Made by a program: the position numbers and the translations under genes
Assembly (NCBI RefSeq): GCF_000975035.1
Contig: NZ_BBRA01000001.1
Location: 1,259,184-1,323,183, forward strand
DNA length: 64,000 nt
Direction: 5' to 3'
Source: Demequina flava
GTDB lineage: Bacteria; Actinomycetota; Actinomycetes; Actinomycetales; Demequinaceae
In this document: piece by piece, positions 42,886-51,730 of the stretch
Layout of the letters: each line of letters starts with the position of its first letter
Numbering within the stretch: the first letter of the stretch is position 1
Notes under the pieces: model-generated
Seen by the model: the letters and a program-made list of their open reading frames with translations, nothing else
What the model was told of the DNA's origin: nothing
The model's database searches: none

Positions 42886-43881
42886 GTGCACGACATCACC
42901 ATTCGCCACAGCCTCGCCGCCGAAGACGCAGTCCTCGCGCTGTGGACCGAGCAGGAGCGCGACCTCGGGATTCGCTACGACGACCCTGAACTGACGCTCG
43001 AGAGCGAGTTTCCGACCGGCACCGGCGTGTGGGTCGCCGAGAACGGCAGCGGTGAGGCTCTCGGGGCCATTGCCGCACGCTGGGGGACGCGCTCTGAACT
43101 GTGCCCCGGTGACCTGGAGCTCAAGCGCCTGTGGGTGGCGCCCGGCGCTCGTGGCACGGGACTTGCGAAGGCGCTGATGCGCGCCGCGGAGGATGACGGC
43201 CGGCGGCTCGGTGCCACCCGCCTCGTGCTCGAAACCGGACTCAAGCAACCCGAGGCGATCGGGCTGTACGAGCACCTGGGCTACCACCGCATCGTCCCGT
43301 ATGGCGACTACGCCGACCATCCCGACACCGTCTGCATGGCGCTTGATCTACCTTCGCGAGTACTCGTGATCAACGGCACCATGGGCGCGGGCAAGTCGAC
43401 CGCGGCCGCTGCCGTCCACGAGATTCTGAGCGAGCGCGGGGCACGAGCGTCGTGGATCGACGCGGACGCCTTGTGCCAGGTCTCGCCGTCACTCGCCGAC
43501 GATCCCTTCAACCAGCGCCTGCTATTCGACGCGCTCGCGGGTGCCGCGCCTGCCTACAGGGACCACGGCATCGGGCTAATGGTGATTGCGCGGGTGGTGG
43601 AGGACCCCGCGGATCGCGAGCGCTACGCCACGATCTTTGGGAAGGCCGATGCTGGCCTTGCTTCCGTCTCCATCGTGCGTGTGAGCGCGGGGGAGGCGGA
43701 GCGGATGGCTCGGTTGAGTGTGCGGGAGCCCGAGGGCCCGTGGCGCGAGTTTGCGTATGCGCGGACGGTTGAGTTGGAGGAGTCTTTGCTCAGGCTTGAT
43801 CTGGACGATGCCGTTGTTGCGACCGATGGCGCCGACCGGCTCGAGGTGGCCGCGAGGGTGTTGGATGCCGCTGGGTGGTGA
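42886..43881 (+). CDS. Fusion of GNAT acetyltransferase and P-loop kinase-like domain
   Basis: The 331-residue protein joins two modules. Residues 1-155 are a GNAT N-acetyltransferase; the acetyl-CoA loop is LWVAPGARGTGLAKALMRA near 82-100, and GLYEHLGYHRI near 136-146 is the final strand. Residues 158-331 form an AAA_33-like nucleotide kinase domain with Walker A GTMGAGKST at 164-172, the lid-like segment RERYATIFGKA and a C-terminal VVATDGADRLEVAARVLDAA. GNATs acetylate amines; AAA_33 kinases phosphorylate small molecules such as shikimate-like compounds, nucleotides or aminoglycosides. The GTG at 42886 was inferred from the GNAT start and a GATACT hexamer 6 nt upstream. The function of the pair is unknown. 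Confidence 0.75.
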   Translation: MHDITIRHSLAAEDAVLALWTEQERDLGIRYDDPELTLESEFPTGTGVWVAENGSGEALGAIAARWGTRSELCPGDLELKRLWVAPGARGTGLAKALMRAAEDDGRRLGATRLVLETGLKQPEAIGLYEHLGYHRIVPYGDYADHPDTVCMALDLPSRVLVINGTMGAGKSTAAAAVHEILSERGARASWIDADALCQVSPSLADDPFNQRLLFDALAGAAPAYRDHGIGLMVIARVVEDPADRERYATIFGKADAGLASVSIVRVSAGEAERMARLSVREPEGPWREFAYARTVELEESLLRLDLDDAVVATDGADRLEVAARVLDAAGW

Positions 43882-43883
43882 GG

Positions 43884-43906
43884 TGGCCGTCGAAAGGTGA
43901 CGGCCA
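43884..43906. repeat. Perfect short hairpin after the GNAT-kinase gene
   Basis: TGGCCGTC (43884-43891) and GACGGCCA (43899-43906) form an 8-bp stem with a 7-nt loop. There is no T-run. It separates convergent genes and could end transcription from either side. Confidence 0.6.
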
Positions 43907-43969
43907 GGGACGTTTGGGCGCCGAAATCCCGCCGAGTATGTACGGCCAGGGGATGAAGGGGTGAGGCGG

Positions 43970-44689
43970 TTAGGTGAGGGCGAAACGCAGGGCCGCGTCG
44001 ACGTGGAGCGCCATCGAGTCGAAGTACGGGTCGGCGACGTCGTCCGCGGTCAGCACCATGGGGATCTCGGTGCAACCAGAGATGACGCCTTGGGCTCCGC
44101 GTGCCTTGAGCTCGTCGTAAACACCGCGGGTCCACGCCGCCGCACCCTCGGGGACGATTCCGCGCGCGAGGTTGCCGTAGATGAGGTCGTGCACCTCTTG
44201 GAGGGTGGGCTCCTCGGGAACGATCGTGGTGATCCCGCGCGCGGCCATGTGGTCGCGGTAGAACGGATCGCGCATCGTGTACCCGGTGCCCAGGAGCGCG
44301 ATGGTGTCGAGGCCGGCCGCTTCGATGGCGTCTGCGGTGGCGTCAAGCATGTGGATGACTGGGATGTCGATCGCGCTCGCGACGGCTGGCGCAACCTTGT
44401 GCATGGTGTTGGCGCAGATGAGGATGGCCTCGGCGCCTGCGGCCTCGAGTGCTTTCGCGTCCTTGGCGAAGGTCTGGCCCAACCCTTCCCAGTCCCCGGC
44501 CGCCTGGGCGTCCGCGATGGTCTGGAAGTTGTAGCTGCGCACCAGCAGGTCGGCGGCGCTCGACCCTCCTCGGGCAGTGTTGACGCCCTCGTTAAGCAGG
44601 CGCTCGAACTCCAGCGAACTGTGCCAAGTGATGCCGCCGAGCAGTCCCAGGCGGCGCGGTTCGGTGCGGGTGGCTGTGATGGGGCTCAT
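43970..44689 (-). CDS. Aspartate/glutamate racemase family protein (YgeA-like)
   Basis: This 239-residue cofactor-independent amino-acid racemase resembles E. coli YgeA. The two catalytic cysteines are in AILICANTMHKVA and GVISGCTEIPMVL. The start RRLGLLGGITWHSSLEFERLLNEGVN is also YgeA-like. Such enzymes invert amino acids such as homoserine or aspartate by a two-base thiol mechanism. It is the last gene of the eleven-gene minus-strand cluster and overlaps the preceding MFS gene by 4 nt. A TACAGT box (44697-44702) 7 nt before its ATG may add an internal promoter. Its role in the pathway could be the last processing step of an amino-acid product. Confidence 0.85.
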   Translation of the reverse strand: MSPITATRTEPRRLGLLGGITWHSSLEFERLLNEGVNTARGGSSAADLLVRSYNFQTIADAQAAGDWEGLGQTFAKDAKALEAAGAEAILICANTMHKVAPAVASAIDIPVIHMLDATADAIEAAGLDTIALLGTGYTMRDPFYRDHMAARGITTIVPEEPTLQEVHDLIYGNLARGIVPEGAAAWTRGVYDELKARGAQGVISGCTEIPMVLTADDVADPYFDSMALHVDAALRFALT

Positions 44690-46134
44690 GCCTCCGACTG
44701 TACGGCGATGCCCCCGGATGTGGTCCAGGGCCACCGGCGTCCAGTCTGGCCCCCGGGCGCGTCCGGGACTGGCGCGGATGCTCGGGCGAGGCGTGGAGCG
44801 AGGACAGCGCCGACGATCGTCACCACGCACATCGGAAGGAGCGTCCACACCATGTTGTCTGAGTTCACGGCCAAGATGGCTGCGGTCACCGCGGCTCCTA
44901 GGAGCGCTCCAACCTGACGTTGGGTATTGAAGACGCCCGAAGCGCTTCCTGCCAGTTCCGACGGGATCGAGACCATCGCGATGACTGAGAGCGGTGACCA
45001 CACGAATGAGTTGGCCACGCCAAACACGGCGAGGGCTGCGCCAATGACGATTGGTCCCGAATCGAGGCCCACCGCCACCGTGACCGCACACACTGTGCTT
45101 GCGAGCATGGCTGTGCCCAGGACGGCGACACGGCCTGCTCCTATGCGATTGACCAGAGAGCCGGCGACGGGAGCGCACACCGCCGCACACAGGCCCATCG
45201 GTATCAGTACGTAGGACGACGGCCCGGGTGCGAGTCCTACGTCAACTTGGAGATAGAGCATCACCGGGATCATGATCGCCGAGACGGCGAATGCAGTGGT
45301 CGCGACAACGATGACGGAGAGCGTGAACGGCCGTGACCGGAAGAGTGACAGAGGCAAGAGAACCTCATCAGGAGCACCGCGCTGATGTCGCAAGTACCAG
45401 GTCAGGAGCGCGATGCCGCCAACGATGAGCAGAGGCGCGGGAACCCATCCTTCGATCAGCATCCACTGATGTGCTGGTCCTTCGTGGATACCCACGACGA
45501 CGGCCAATATCGCCATCATCGTCACGGCTATGCCGAGGAGAGGGACTGTGCGAGCTTGTTGAGGAAGCACTGGTAGCCACAGCCACGCTGTCACGAACGC
45601 GATCGCACCAACCGGCACGTTGATGAGGAATATCCATTCCCAGCCGAGGGAGTCGATGAGGGCCCCACCCAGGAGGGGACCACTGATGCTGGCGACACCT
45701 CCGACAGTTCCCCATAAGCCCATCGCGATGGGGAGCTCTTTGCCGGCGAATGTCCGCGCGATGATGGCCATCGATTGTGGTGTCATGGCGGCGGCGCCGA
45801 GCCCTTGAAGGACTCGAGCGCCCACCAGTACCTCGAAAGACGGCGCGAGTCCCGCGATGGCAGAGGCTGCGATGAACGTCCCAAGCCCCACCAAGTACAG
45901 GCGGCGTGGGCCGTACCGGTCACCGAGACGTCCGGTAACGAGCAATGGAACTGCGTAGGCGAAGAGGTACGCGGTTGTAATCCAAAGCACGGCGGCGGCG
46001 TCGATACCGAACGCCTCCATGAACGTGGGAGTCCCCACCGAGACGATCGTTCCATCCACGAGGAGGAGGAAGAAGCCAAGGCATAGGGTCGCGAGCGTGT
46101 GCCACCGGCGTGAGTCAGAGCCATGCGGCGTCAT
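44686..46134 (-). CDS. MFS transporter, DHA2 (14-helix) type
   Basis: The 482-residue integral membrane protein shows the DHA2 drug/proton antiporter pattern: LLVDGTIVSVGTPTFMEAFG in helix 1, GRLGDRYGPRRLYLVGLG in the 2-3 loop, GARVLQGLGAAAMTPQSMAIIA and GLWGTVGGVASISGPLLGGALIDSLGWEWIFLINVPVG (motif C). Such proteins usually export small molecules. Placed between the second MFS gene and the racemase with 4-nt overlaps, it probably exports a by-product or toxic intermediate of the pathway. Efflux of an unrelated drug cannot be excluded. Confidence 0.9.
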   Translation of the reverse strand: MTPHGSDSRRWHTLATLCLGFFLLLVDGTIVSVGTPTFMEAFGIDAAAVLWITTAYLFAYAVPLLVTGRLGDRYGPRRLYLVGLGTFIAASAIAGLAPSFEVLVGARVLQGLGAAAMTPQSMAIIARTFAGKELPIAMGLWGTVGGVASISGPLLGGALIDSLGWEWIFLINVPVGAIAFVTAWLWLPVLPQQARTVPLLGIAVTMMAILAVVVGIHEGPAHQWMLIEGWVPAPLLIVGGIALLTWYLRHQRGAPDEVLLPLSLFRSRPFTLSVIVVATTAFAVSAIMIPVMLYLQVDVGLAPGPSSYVLIPMGLCAAVCAPVAGSLVNRIGAGRVAVLGTAMLASTVCAVTVAVGLDSGPIVIGAALAVFGVANSFVWSPLSVIAMVSIPSELAGSASGVFNTQRQVGALLGAAVTAAILAVNSDNMVWTLLPMCVVTIVGAVLAPRLARASAPVPDAPGGQTGRRWPWTTSGGIAVQSEA

Positions 46135-47417
46135 GCGGGAACCTCGCGGTTTTGCGGCGTCGAATGCGATGCGCCGTTGGCCGTGGCTGTAGTGACAGAG
46201 TCCTGCGCACGTGCGGACTTGCGCGCGATGGGGATGAAGAGGATCGCGGAGAGTGTCAGCACGACACCGATGGACGCGAGTGCCCACCACACGGATCCTT
46301 GACCGTACAAGGTAAGGACGACGAGTGGGCCCACGACTGCGCCCGCATCGCCGGCCGTCCGTGTGATGCCCACCGCAGTGCCAGTCAGCCGTCGTGGCAC
46401 GCGGTCCGCTGTCACAACGGCCGGCACCATTCCGGAGACTGCCGAAGACACGCTGTATGCGGCGATCAGGACCCCAAACACCCAAGGTTCGTTGGCGAGG
46501 GGGAAGAGCATGACTGCCAAGATTGCGAATGCTGTCGCCGGCAAGAAAACGCTCAGCCGCGCACCGCGATTCACAGCCCGGCCGATAGGCCCGAGCGTGG
46601 CAATTGAGAGGCCCGTTCCTACGGCCAGCATGACGCCCAGCATCGTGGGACTTACCTTCGCGATGTCGTATGCCATCGTAGGAATCAAGCCTTGCTCTCC
46701 ACCAAAGCGGGCAAAGAAGGCCGCAAACGAGACGACGGCAAGCACCGTGATAACCCATGCAATCGACGAGCGCTGGCGCCGCGGCGTTTCGGTAACTTCC
46801 ACGGAGCGTGATTGGGTCGCGGGTTCACCGCCGCGTGTTGCAGCCCAGTAGTGGCGCGCAGGTCGCGTCACGTCCCAGACCATGACCGCGAGCAGGGGAA
46901 CAACAATGACGGGAAAGACCCATCGCAAGCCCCAGGTGTCAGCGACCCATCCTCCGACAAACGAGCCGATGGCAGCCGCAGACAGCTGCACGACCGTTGC
47001 GGTCGCGATGACTGAGCCGCGTCGAGAAGCCGGGGCGCCTGCGATGAGGACTGCAAACGCGATCGTGATGGTTGCGCCGCCGAAGAGTCCTGCAATGAGC
47101 CGGAGGGCCACCAAGTGAGTGGGGGAGGACACGAGCGCTGTCGCGACGGTCGTCACGATCAGCCCGGTCGCCGTGACGAACAGGTAGGGGCGCGGACGCC
47201 ACCACTTCATCATGATGCCCGCTGGGATGCCGATGATCGCGCGCCCCAGGGCGAAGGCCGCGAGTGCGGGACCGAGCAACGCAATGCTGGTCCCGAACTC
47301 GCGGGCGTAAAGGGGTAGTACAGGCGCGAGCGCACCCCACGTGAGCTGGCTCGCGCCGATGAAGGCACTGAGAACGAGCGCTTGCTCGGTCAGGGTGGAC
47401 TCGCGCGGCAGTGTCAT
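46131..47417 (-). CDS. MFS transporter (12-helix)
   Basis: The 428-residue membrane protein has two six-helix halves separated by a cytoplasmic loop (RPARHYWAATRGGEPATQSRSVEVTETPRRQRSS broken by Arg clusters). The first half contains ALGRAIIGIPAGIMMKWWRPRPYLF in place of the usual RxGRR loop and ALRLIAGLFGGATITIAFAVLI. It is not closely similar to its MFS neighbour. The pattern resembles uptake permeases for small organic acids or amides, but assignment is weak. It overlaps both neighbours by 4 nt and so belongs to the flavoenzyme operon. Confidence 0.88.
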   Translation of the reverse strand: MTLPRESTLTEQALVLSAFIGASQLTWGALAPVLPLYAREFGTSIALLGPALAAFALGRAIIGIPAGIMMKWWRPRPYLFVTATGLIVTTVATALVSSPTHLVALRLIAGLFGGATITIAFAVLIAGAPASRRGSVIATATVVQLSAAAIGSFVGGWVADTWGLRWVFPVIVVPLLAVMVWDVTRPARHYWAATRGGEPATQSRSVEVTETPRRQRSSIAWVITVLAVVSFAAFFARFGGEQGLIPTMAYDIAKVSPTMLGVMLAVGTGLSIATLGPIGRAVNRGARLSVFLPATAFAILAVMLFPLANEPWVFGVLIAAYSVSSAVSGMVPAVVTADRVPRRLTGTAVGITRTAGDAGAVVGPLVVLTLYGQGSVWWALASIGVVLTLSAILFIPIARKSARAQDSVTTATANGASHSTPQNREVPA

Positions 47418-48751
47418 GGCCGGAGGTTCTCTCGCAGCGTGCCGTGGGGGTATTGAGGGGCAAGTGCTCCGCGACGGCGCAGTTCTGGTGCGAGCAGATC
47501 AGCGATGTCGGTGTAACCGCCGGGCATCGACAGCGGGGAAGAGAACATGAACCCTCCTCGGCTACCTGTGGCCTCGAAGTTCTCCTCGAGCGTGTCAGCG
47601 ACAGCCTCTGCCGTCCCACACACGACGTGGTCGTAGTGCGTCGCGTGACGCCACCCGCGCTCAAAGAACTCGTCCTTGGACATCTGGTAATCGGCGCCAA
47701 ACTCCTCGAGGAGTGACCCCACCAGACCGCCAGGGCTCGCCTGCTGTGCTCGAATCAACTCCCCGAGCTCGCCAAGGACAATCGTGTCCGGTAGATCGGA
47801 GAAGTCGTAGCCCGCGTTGTGAGAGAGGTACGCGCCCACTGCTTCCTCGTCCCAGAACTCGAGCGTCTCGGCCAATCGTGCACGGGCTTCGTCGTCCGAG
47901 CGACCAACGACTGCCTGAACGGACCAGAGGATGCCGACCTGTGAGGGGTTGCGGCCTTCGGCCGTAAGTGCAGCGTCGAGTGCATCGCGGTGACGTAATT
48001 GCGACGCCAAGCCTGAACCTGCGCCAAAGACGAGGTCCGCGAACTTGGCGGACGCTGCGATGCCCCGCGGTGAATTGCCGGCCTGAATGAGAACTGGCCG
48101 GCCCTGCGGGCTTGGAACACTCGACAGCGGTCCCTTGACCTTGAAGAACTCGCCATCGTGGTTGATGGGATGCACCTTGGACGGATCCGCGAACCTGCCG
48201 GTCTCTCGGTCCGCGACGATCGCATCGGGCTCAACCGAATCCCATAGCTCCTGGCAGACCTTGACGAACTCCTCCATACGCTCGTATCGCTTGGCGTGTT
48301 CCATCAATTGATCGAAGCCATAGTTGTTCGCGTCGGCGCTGCGAGTCGATGCGACTACGTTGAACGCGAGCCGGCCAGCGGTGACGTGATCGAGCGAATT
48401 GAGCAGGCGCGCGACATAGAACGGGTGCATGAACGTCGACGAGTAGGTGAGGCCAAAGCCGATGTTCTCGGTGACTGCGGCCATGGCCGCGATGAATGGA
48501 CTCATGTCCTGGCGTGGCCACTGGATTCCCCACTCGACGGCGGGGTCAATCGAGCCGCGCCAGGTGTCGGGGATTCCCGAGCCGTCTCCGAAGAAGAGCA
48601 AGTCGATGCCGGCGCGCTCGGCCGTCATCGCGAGTTCCTGAAAGACGCGGACGTCGGGGAACGATGTGCCGACCCACGAGCCTGGTCGGGCCCATCGGCC
48701 TTCTGTGTGGCTGAAGGAGAGGTCGAATGCGAGGTGCATGTTGCCGGTCAT
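47414..48751 (-). CDS. FMN-dependent monooxygenase, NtaA/SnaA/DszA family
   Basis: The 445-residue protein is a luciferase-like flavin monooxygenase of the group that includes nitrilotriacetate, pristinamycin IIA, dibenzothiophene-sulfone and dimethylsulfide monooxygenases. Diagnostic stretches are HLAFDLSFSHTEGRWARPGS, AERAGIDLLFFGDGSGI, LTYSSTFMHPFYVARLLNSLDHVTAGRLAFNVV, STRSADANNYG and GRPVLIQAGNSPRGIAASAKFADLVF. These enzymes use reduced FMN supplied by a separate reductase and cleave C-N or C-S bonds. Two reductase genes sit at the head of the same operon. A 4-nt overlap couples it to the RutB-like hydrolase gene. The substrate is unknown. Confidence 0.9.
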   Translation of the reverse strand: MTGNMHLAFDLSFSHTEGRWARPGSWVGTSFPDVRVFQELAMTAERAGIDLLFFGDGSGIPDTWRGSIDPAVEWGIQWPRQDMSPFIAAMAAVTENIGFGLTYSSTFMHPFYVARLLNSLDHVTAGRLAFNVVASTRSADANNYGFDQLMEHAKRYERMEEFVKVCQELWDSVEPDAIVADRETGRFADPSKVHPINHDGEFFKVKGPLSSVPSPQGRPVLIQAGNSPRGIAASAKFADLVFGAGSGLASQLRHRDALDAALTAEGRNPSQVGILWSVQAVVGRSDDEARARLAETLEFWDEEAVGAYLSHNAGYDFSDLPDTIVLGELGELIRAQQASPGGLVGSLLEEFGADYQMSKDEFFERGWRHATHYDHVVCGTAEAVADTLEENFEATGSRGGFMFSSPLSMPGGYTDIADLLAPELRRRGALAPQYPHGTLRENLRP

Positions 48752-49437
48752 GAGGCAACCTTTCGTGCTGCTGTTGTGGTGTGCCACAGCTCGACGATGT
48801 CGGAAGTCGTCGAGATGAGGGCGGCGTTGTCGCTGAGTTGACGCAACGCGGCGGTGTGGACTGGTAGGTCGTATGCGGCGGTCGCATCGGACGCCACGAC
48901 TACAGGGAAGCCCGTTTGAAAGGCGTCCAAGGCTGTGGTCGCGACGCAACACTCTGTGGTGAGGCCCGCCATAACGAGCCATGTGATTCCGGCGTGACGC
49001 AGTTCGTTCTCGAGGTCTGTGCCGTGAAAACCGGAGTAGCGTCGCTTTTTTACGACGATCTCCCCTGGCTCGGGTGCCACGCGGAACCATTCAGCGCCCA
49101 CCGTGCCCTCGACACACGGGTACGTCGCGTCGAGCGGGGCATCCATCGGGTTGCCCGCCAGCCAGTTCGATGTTTGCCATGGCTGCGTCGGGTCGGACGC
49201 GAGTTCGACCCACACCACCGGGATGCCCAAGCCGCGGGCCGTCGAGACGAGCTCTTGCATGGTGTCGATCGCAGCTGACACTGCCTTCATCGCCTCATCG
49301 GTAAGACCGAATTCGCGAATGAAGTCCGGATCTCCGAACGATCGCTGGACGTCGATGACAACAAGGGCGCCATTTTGGTCGTCGGCCACGAGTGCGGCTC
49401 CTGCCGGTACCTGCGCTAGTGCGGGTACGCCACTCAT
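48748..49437 (-). CDS. Isochorismatase-like cysteine hydrolase (RutB-like)
   Basis: The 229-residue product belongs to the cysteine-hydrolase family with a Cys-Asp-Lys triad: D29 in ALVVIDVQRSF, Lys130/131 in GEIVVKKRRYSGF and Cys163/164 in AGLTTECCVATT. The RRYSGFHGTDLENELRHAGITWLVMAG segment is like RutB (ureidoacrylate amidohydrolase) and N-carbamoylsarcosine amidohydrolase, which cut amide or carbamoyl C-N bonds. It lies directly between the two monooxygenases, coupled to both by 4-nt overlaps. A sequence of oxidation followed by hydrolysis is therefore likely. Related family members hydrolyse nicotinamide or isochorismate, so the substrate stays open. Confidence 0.85.
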   Translation of the reverse strand: MSGVPALAQVPAGAALVADDQNGALVVIDVQRSFGDPDFIREFGLTDEAMKAVSAAIDTMQELVSTARGLGIPVVWVELASDPTQPWQTSNWLAGNPMDAPLDATYPCVEGTVGAEWFRVAPEPGEIVVKKRRYSGFHGTDLENELRHAGITWLVMAGLTTECCVATTALDAFQTGFPVVVASDATAAYDLPVHTAALRQLSDNAALISTTSDIVELWHTTTAARKVAS

Positions 49438-50492
49438 GCAGGCACGTCCTTGCCTCGCAAGAGTGGCAAGGCCTCGGCTCCAAAGATCGGAAGCTCTCGC
49501 TCGTAGTCCGGGAAGATGAGCATGAGTCCGTCAAGCTCTGCCTTGTTGACTATGGTCTCGATCTTCTCAACGACCGTGTCTCGTGAGCCCGCGACAAAGG
49601 GAGTCTGGAATGCGGCGTGGCCCTTTGCCTCTGCGGTCCAGCTCAGCGCACGGTCGTGCGGCATTCCCCAGGACATCGCCATGGCTGTCAACGCCTCGCG
49701 ATCGACACCCTCGCCGTAGGCCTCCGCGCGCTGCTCCGCGATGGCGTCGGTTTCGTCCATCACGACGGTGAGCATCGCGTAGGTCTTGCACTCGCGGTCG
49801 AAGGAAGCGGCCCGTTCGTGCACGTCCCGCGAGAGGTCTCTGAGCTCTTCGGGTGAGTCTGCGCCCAAGAACGCGCCGTCGCAGTGCTTCGCCTGGAACG
49901 CACGCCCAGGCTCGGACCGGCCCGCACTAATGAGAGTGGGTGTCGTGCTCGGTTGGGGACGAGACTCACAGTCGGTCAACGAGAAGAACTCGCCGTCCAT
50001 GTCGACGCGCCCGTCGTTCCAGAGTGCCTTAATGGCCGTGATCCACTCATCGACCATGCGATAGCGCTCGTCCTTCGTCATGGCCGCATCCCACATGCCC
50101 ATCTGCTCGAACTCGGCGGCGTAAGAACCGGAGACGATATTCATGCCGACGCGACCCGGCGCGATGTGCTCGAGGGTCGTGAACATCTTGGCTGCGATCG
50201 CCGGGTTCTGAAGGTTGGCGTGGACGGTGGCCCAGATATCGATGGTGCTGGTGGCCTCTGCGATTCCGGCCATCATGGTGATCGACTCGAGAGTCCGTCC
50301 CCAGTGGTCCGTGGTGCCGCCGAAGCCGCGCCACTTGGCCATCGCCATGGCGAAGTCCATGCCGGCTTCCTCCGCGAGGACGGCCGTGTTCTTGTTCTGC
50401 TCGTATGTGGCCTCGGCGTGCGGTGCCGTGTCCGAGATGAGCCATCCTCCGTTGCCGATCGGCAGGAAAACTCCGTATTCCTTGGAACCCAT
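49434..50492 (-). CDS. Flavin-dependent monooxygenase, RutA-like (pyrimidine oxygenase family)
   Basis: The 352-residue luciferase-like protein strongly recalls RutA: YGVFLPIGNGGWLIS at the start, MDFAMAMAKWRGFGGTTDHWGRTLESITMMAGIAEATS, ANLQNPAIAAKMFTTLEHIAPGRVGMNIVSGSYAAEFEQMGMWD and FSLTDCESRPQPS. RutA opens the uracil ring between N3 and C4 with a flavin-N5-oxide. Whether this homologue acts on uracil or on another cyclic or acyclic amide cannot be told. The rest of the rut operon (rutC, D, E, G) is missing. The ATG at 50492 follows AAGGAGG. Alkanesulfonate or dimethylsulfone monooxygenase is the alternative reading, but the motif match is poorer. Confidence 0.85.
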   Translation of the reverse strand: MGSKEYGVFLPIGNGGWLISDTAPHAEATYEQNKNTAVLAEEAGMDFAMAMAKWRGFGGTTDHWGRTLESITMMAGIAEATSTIDIWATVHANLQNPAIAAKMFTTLEHIAPGRVGMNIVSGSYAAEFEQMGMWDAAMTKDERYRMVDEWITAIKALWNDGRVDMDGEFFSLTDCESRPQPSTTPTLISAGRSEPGRAFQAKHCDGAFLGADSPEELRDLSRDVHERAASFDRECKTYAMLTVVMDETDAIAEQRAEAYGEGVDREALTAMAMSWGMPHDRALSWTAEAKGHAAFQTPFVAGSRDTVVEKIETIVNKAELDGLMLIFPDYERELPIFGAEALPLLRGKDVPA

Positions 50493-50530
50493 GGTTCCCT
50501 CCTTCAAGTCAGTGGTGGTCCGCGAGACGG

Positions 50531-51670
50531 TTAGGACGTCGCGGGCCAGACGAGTGCGGTGCCGTCGTAGATGGCGTCGTTGAACGACCCGTCAAAGAGG
50601 TCGAGAGCCTCGTCTGCGGTGAGCCCCGAGGTCACGAGCTCGTATTCGGTGAGGAAGTCGTAGATGGTGGCGACGAGGTCGCTATCGACGGTGCCCAAGG
50701 CTGCCTCGGGGTCCGCTGACTCTGTGACGACGCCCACTTCGGTCTCCCACACGGCGATGTTGTGGTCGACGTCGTAACCGGGTCCGGACTCCTCGGAGGC
50801 GTAGCCCACGCACTCTTCGGCGTTTGAGGCGCAGTAGTCGTACGCGTGAGTGATGGCGCGAAGGAAGTCCTCAACCGCTGTGGGGTTTTCCGCGGCGAAG
50901 TCTGGGTTCACCGCCGTCACACCCATGGATGAAGGCACGTCGTAGTCATAAGGGCGCCACACTGTGACGTCCTCGCCCATAGCGGCGAGAAGGTTGGGCT
51001 CGTTTGAGATGTATCCGGTGAGTGAGTCGACTTGACCTCGCGGGAGGATCGAGGGGTCGTAGCCAACGGTCACCTGGTCGATTGCATCAATGTCGACGCC
51101 AGCGTTTGAGAGCATTGCTGCGACGGTGGTCGGAAGGGACCCCTTCTGGCCCAACGTTGTGCCCTCGAGTTCCGTGAGGTCAGTGACATCGGTTGGGGTC
51201 ATCAGAATGTCGAGGCCGACGTCGGAGAAGACCGACACTCCGAGAATGTTGATGTTGTTGTCCGCAGCGAGAATGATGTTCTGGGCGTCAAGGCCTGTGA
51301 ACTGGATGGTGTTCGCAGCGAGGAGCTGGGTGTTCTGAGCGGTGTCGCCCGTCCCCGGTTGCACCGTGACGTCGAGGCAGAGATCCTCGAAGTACCCAAG
51401 TTCCTTGGCTGCGACGACGTTCAGGATTCCCACGGATGCTTGGTAGTAGTAACCAGTTGCGAAGGTAATTTCTCCGGCCTCGGTGTTGAGGTCGCAACGC
51501 TCCTGCGAGAACTCGGCTGCCTCGGTTTCTGGTGCAGCGCTCGAGGTCGTAGCTGGCGCTTCGCTTGCCATCGCCGACGTATCTGACGTGGCTTCCGAGT
51601 CGGTGGCGCACCCGGTCAAGAGGAGTGCGGTGGACGCCGCGAGGGCGATTGTGGGTAGGCGGTAGTGCAT
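50531..51670 (-). CDS. ABC transporter substrate-binding lipoprotein (NMT1/THI5-SsuA-like)
   Basis: The 379-residue lipoprotein has a signal peptide ending in LLLTGCATDS (Cys21). A Ser/Ala/Thr-rich linker follows to about residue 58, and then a two-lobed binding domain. ITFATGYYYQASVGILNVVAAKELGYFEDLCLDVTVQPGTGDTAQNTQLLAANTIQFTG is the pattern of NMT1/THI5-like proteins, which bind pyrimidine precursors of thiamine, riboflavin, taurine or aliphatic sulfonates. Two extra Cys (CDLNTEAG and LCLDV) may form a disulfide. It captures the substrate of the importer encoded by the next two upstream genes and probably defines the compound entering the pathway. Confidence 0.9.
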   Translation of the reverse strand: MHYRLPTIALAASTALLLTGCATDSEATSDTSAMASEAPATTSSAAPETEAAEFSQERCDLNTEAGEITFATGYYYQASVGILNVVAAKELGYFEDLCLDVTVQPGTGDTAQNTQLLAANTIQFTGLDAQNIILAADNNINILGVSVFSDVGLDILMTPTDVTDLTELEGTTLGQKGSLPTTVAAMLSNAGVDIDAIDQVTVGYDPSILPRGQVDSLTGYISNEPNLLAAMGEDVTVWRPYDYDVPSSMGVTAVNPDFAAENPTAVEDFLRAITHAYDYCASNAEECVGYASEESGPGYDVDHNIAVWETEVGVVTESADPEAALGTVDSDLVATIYDFLTEYELVTSGLTADEALDLFDGSFNDAIYDGTALVWPATS

Positions 51671-51730
51671 GGTGTGCTCCTTGGAGGCAGTGTGCGGGTG
51701 ACCCGCAGGGTGGTGGGGAGAGGGGTGGTG

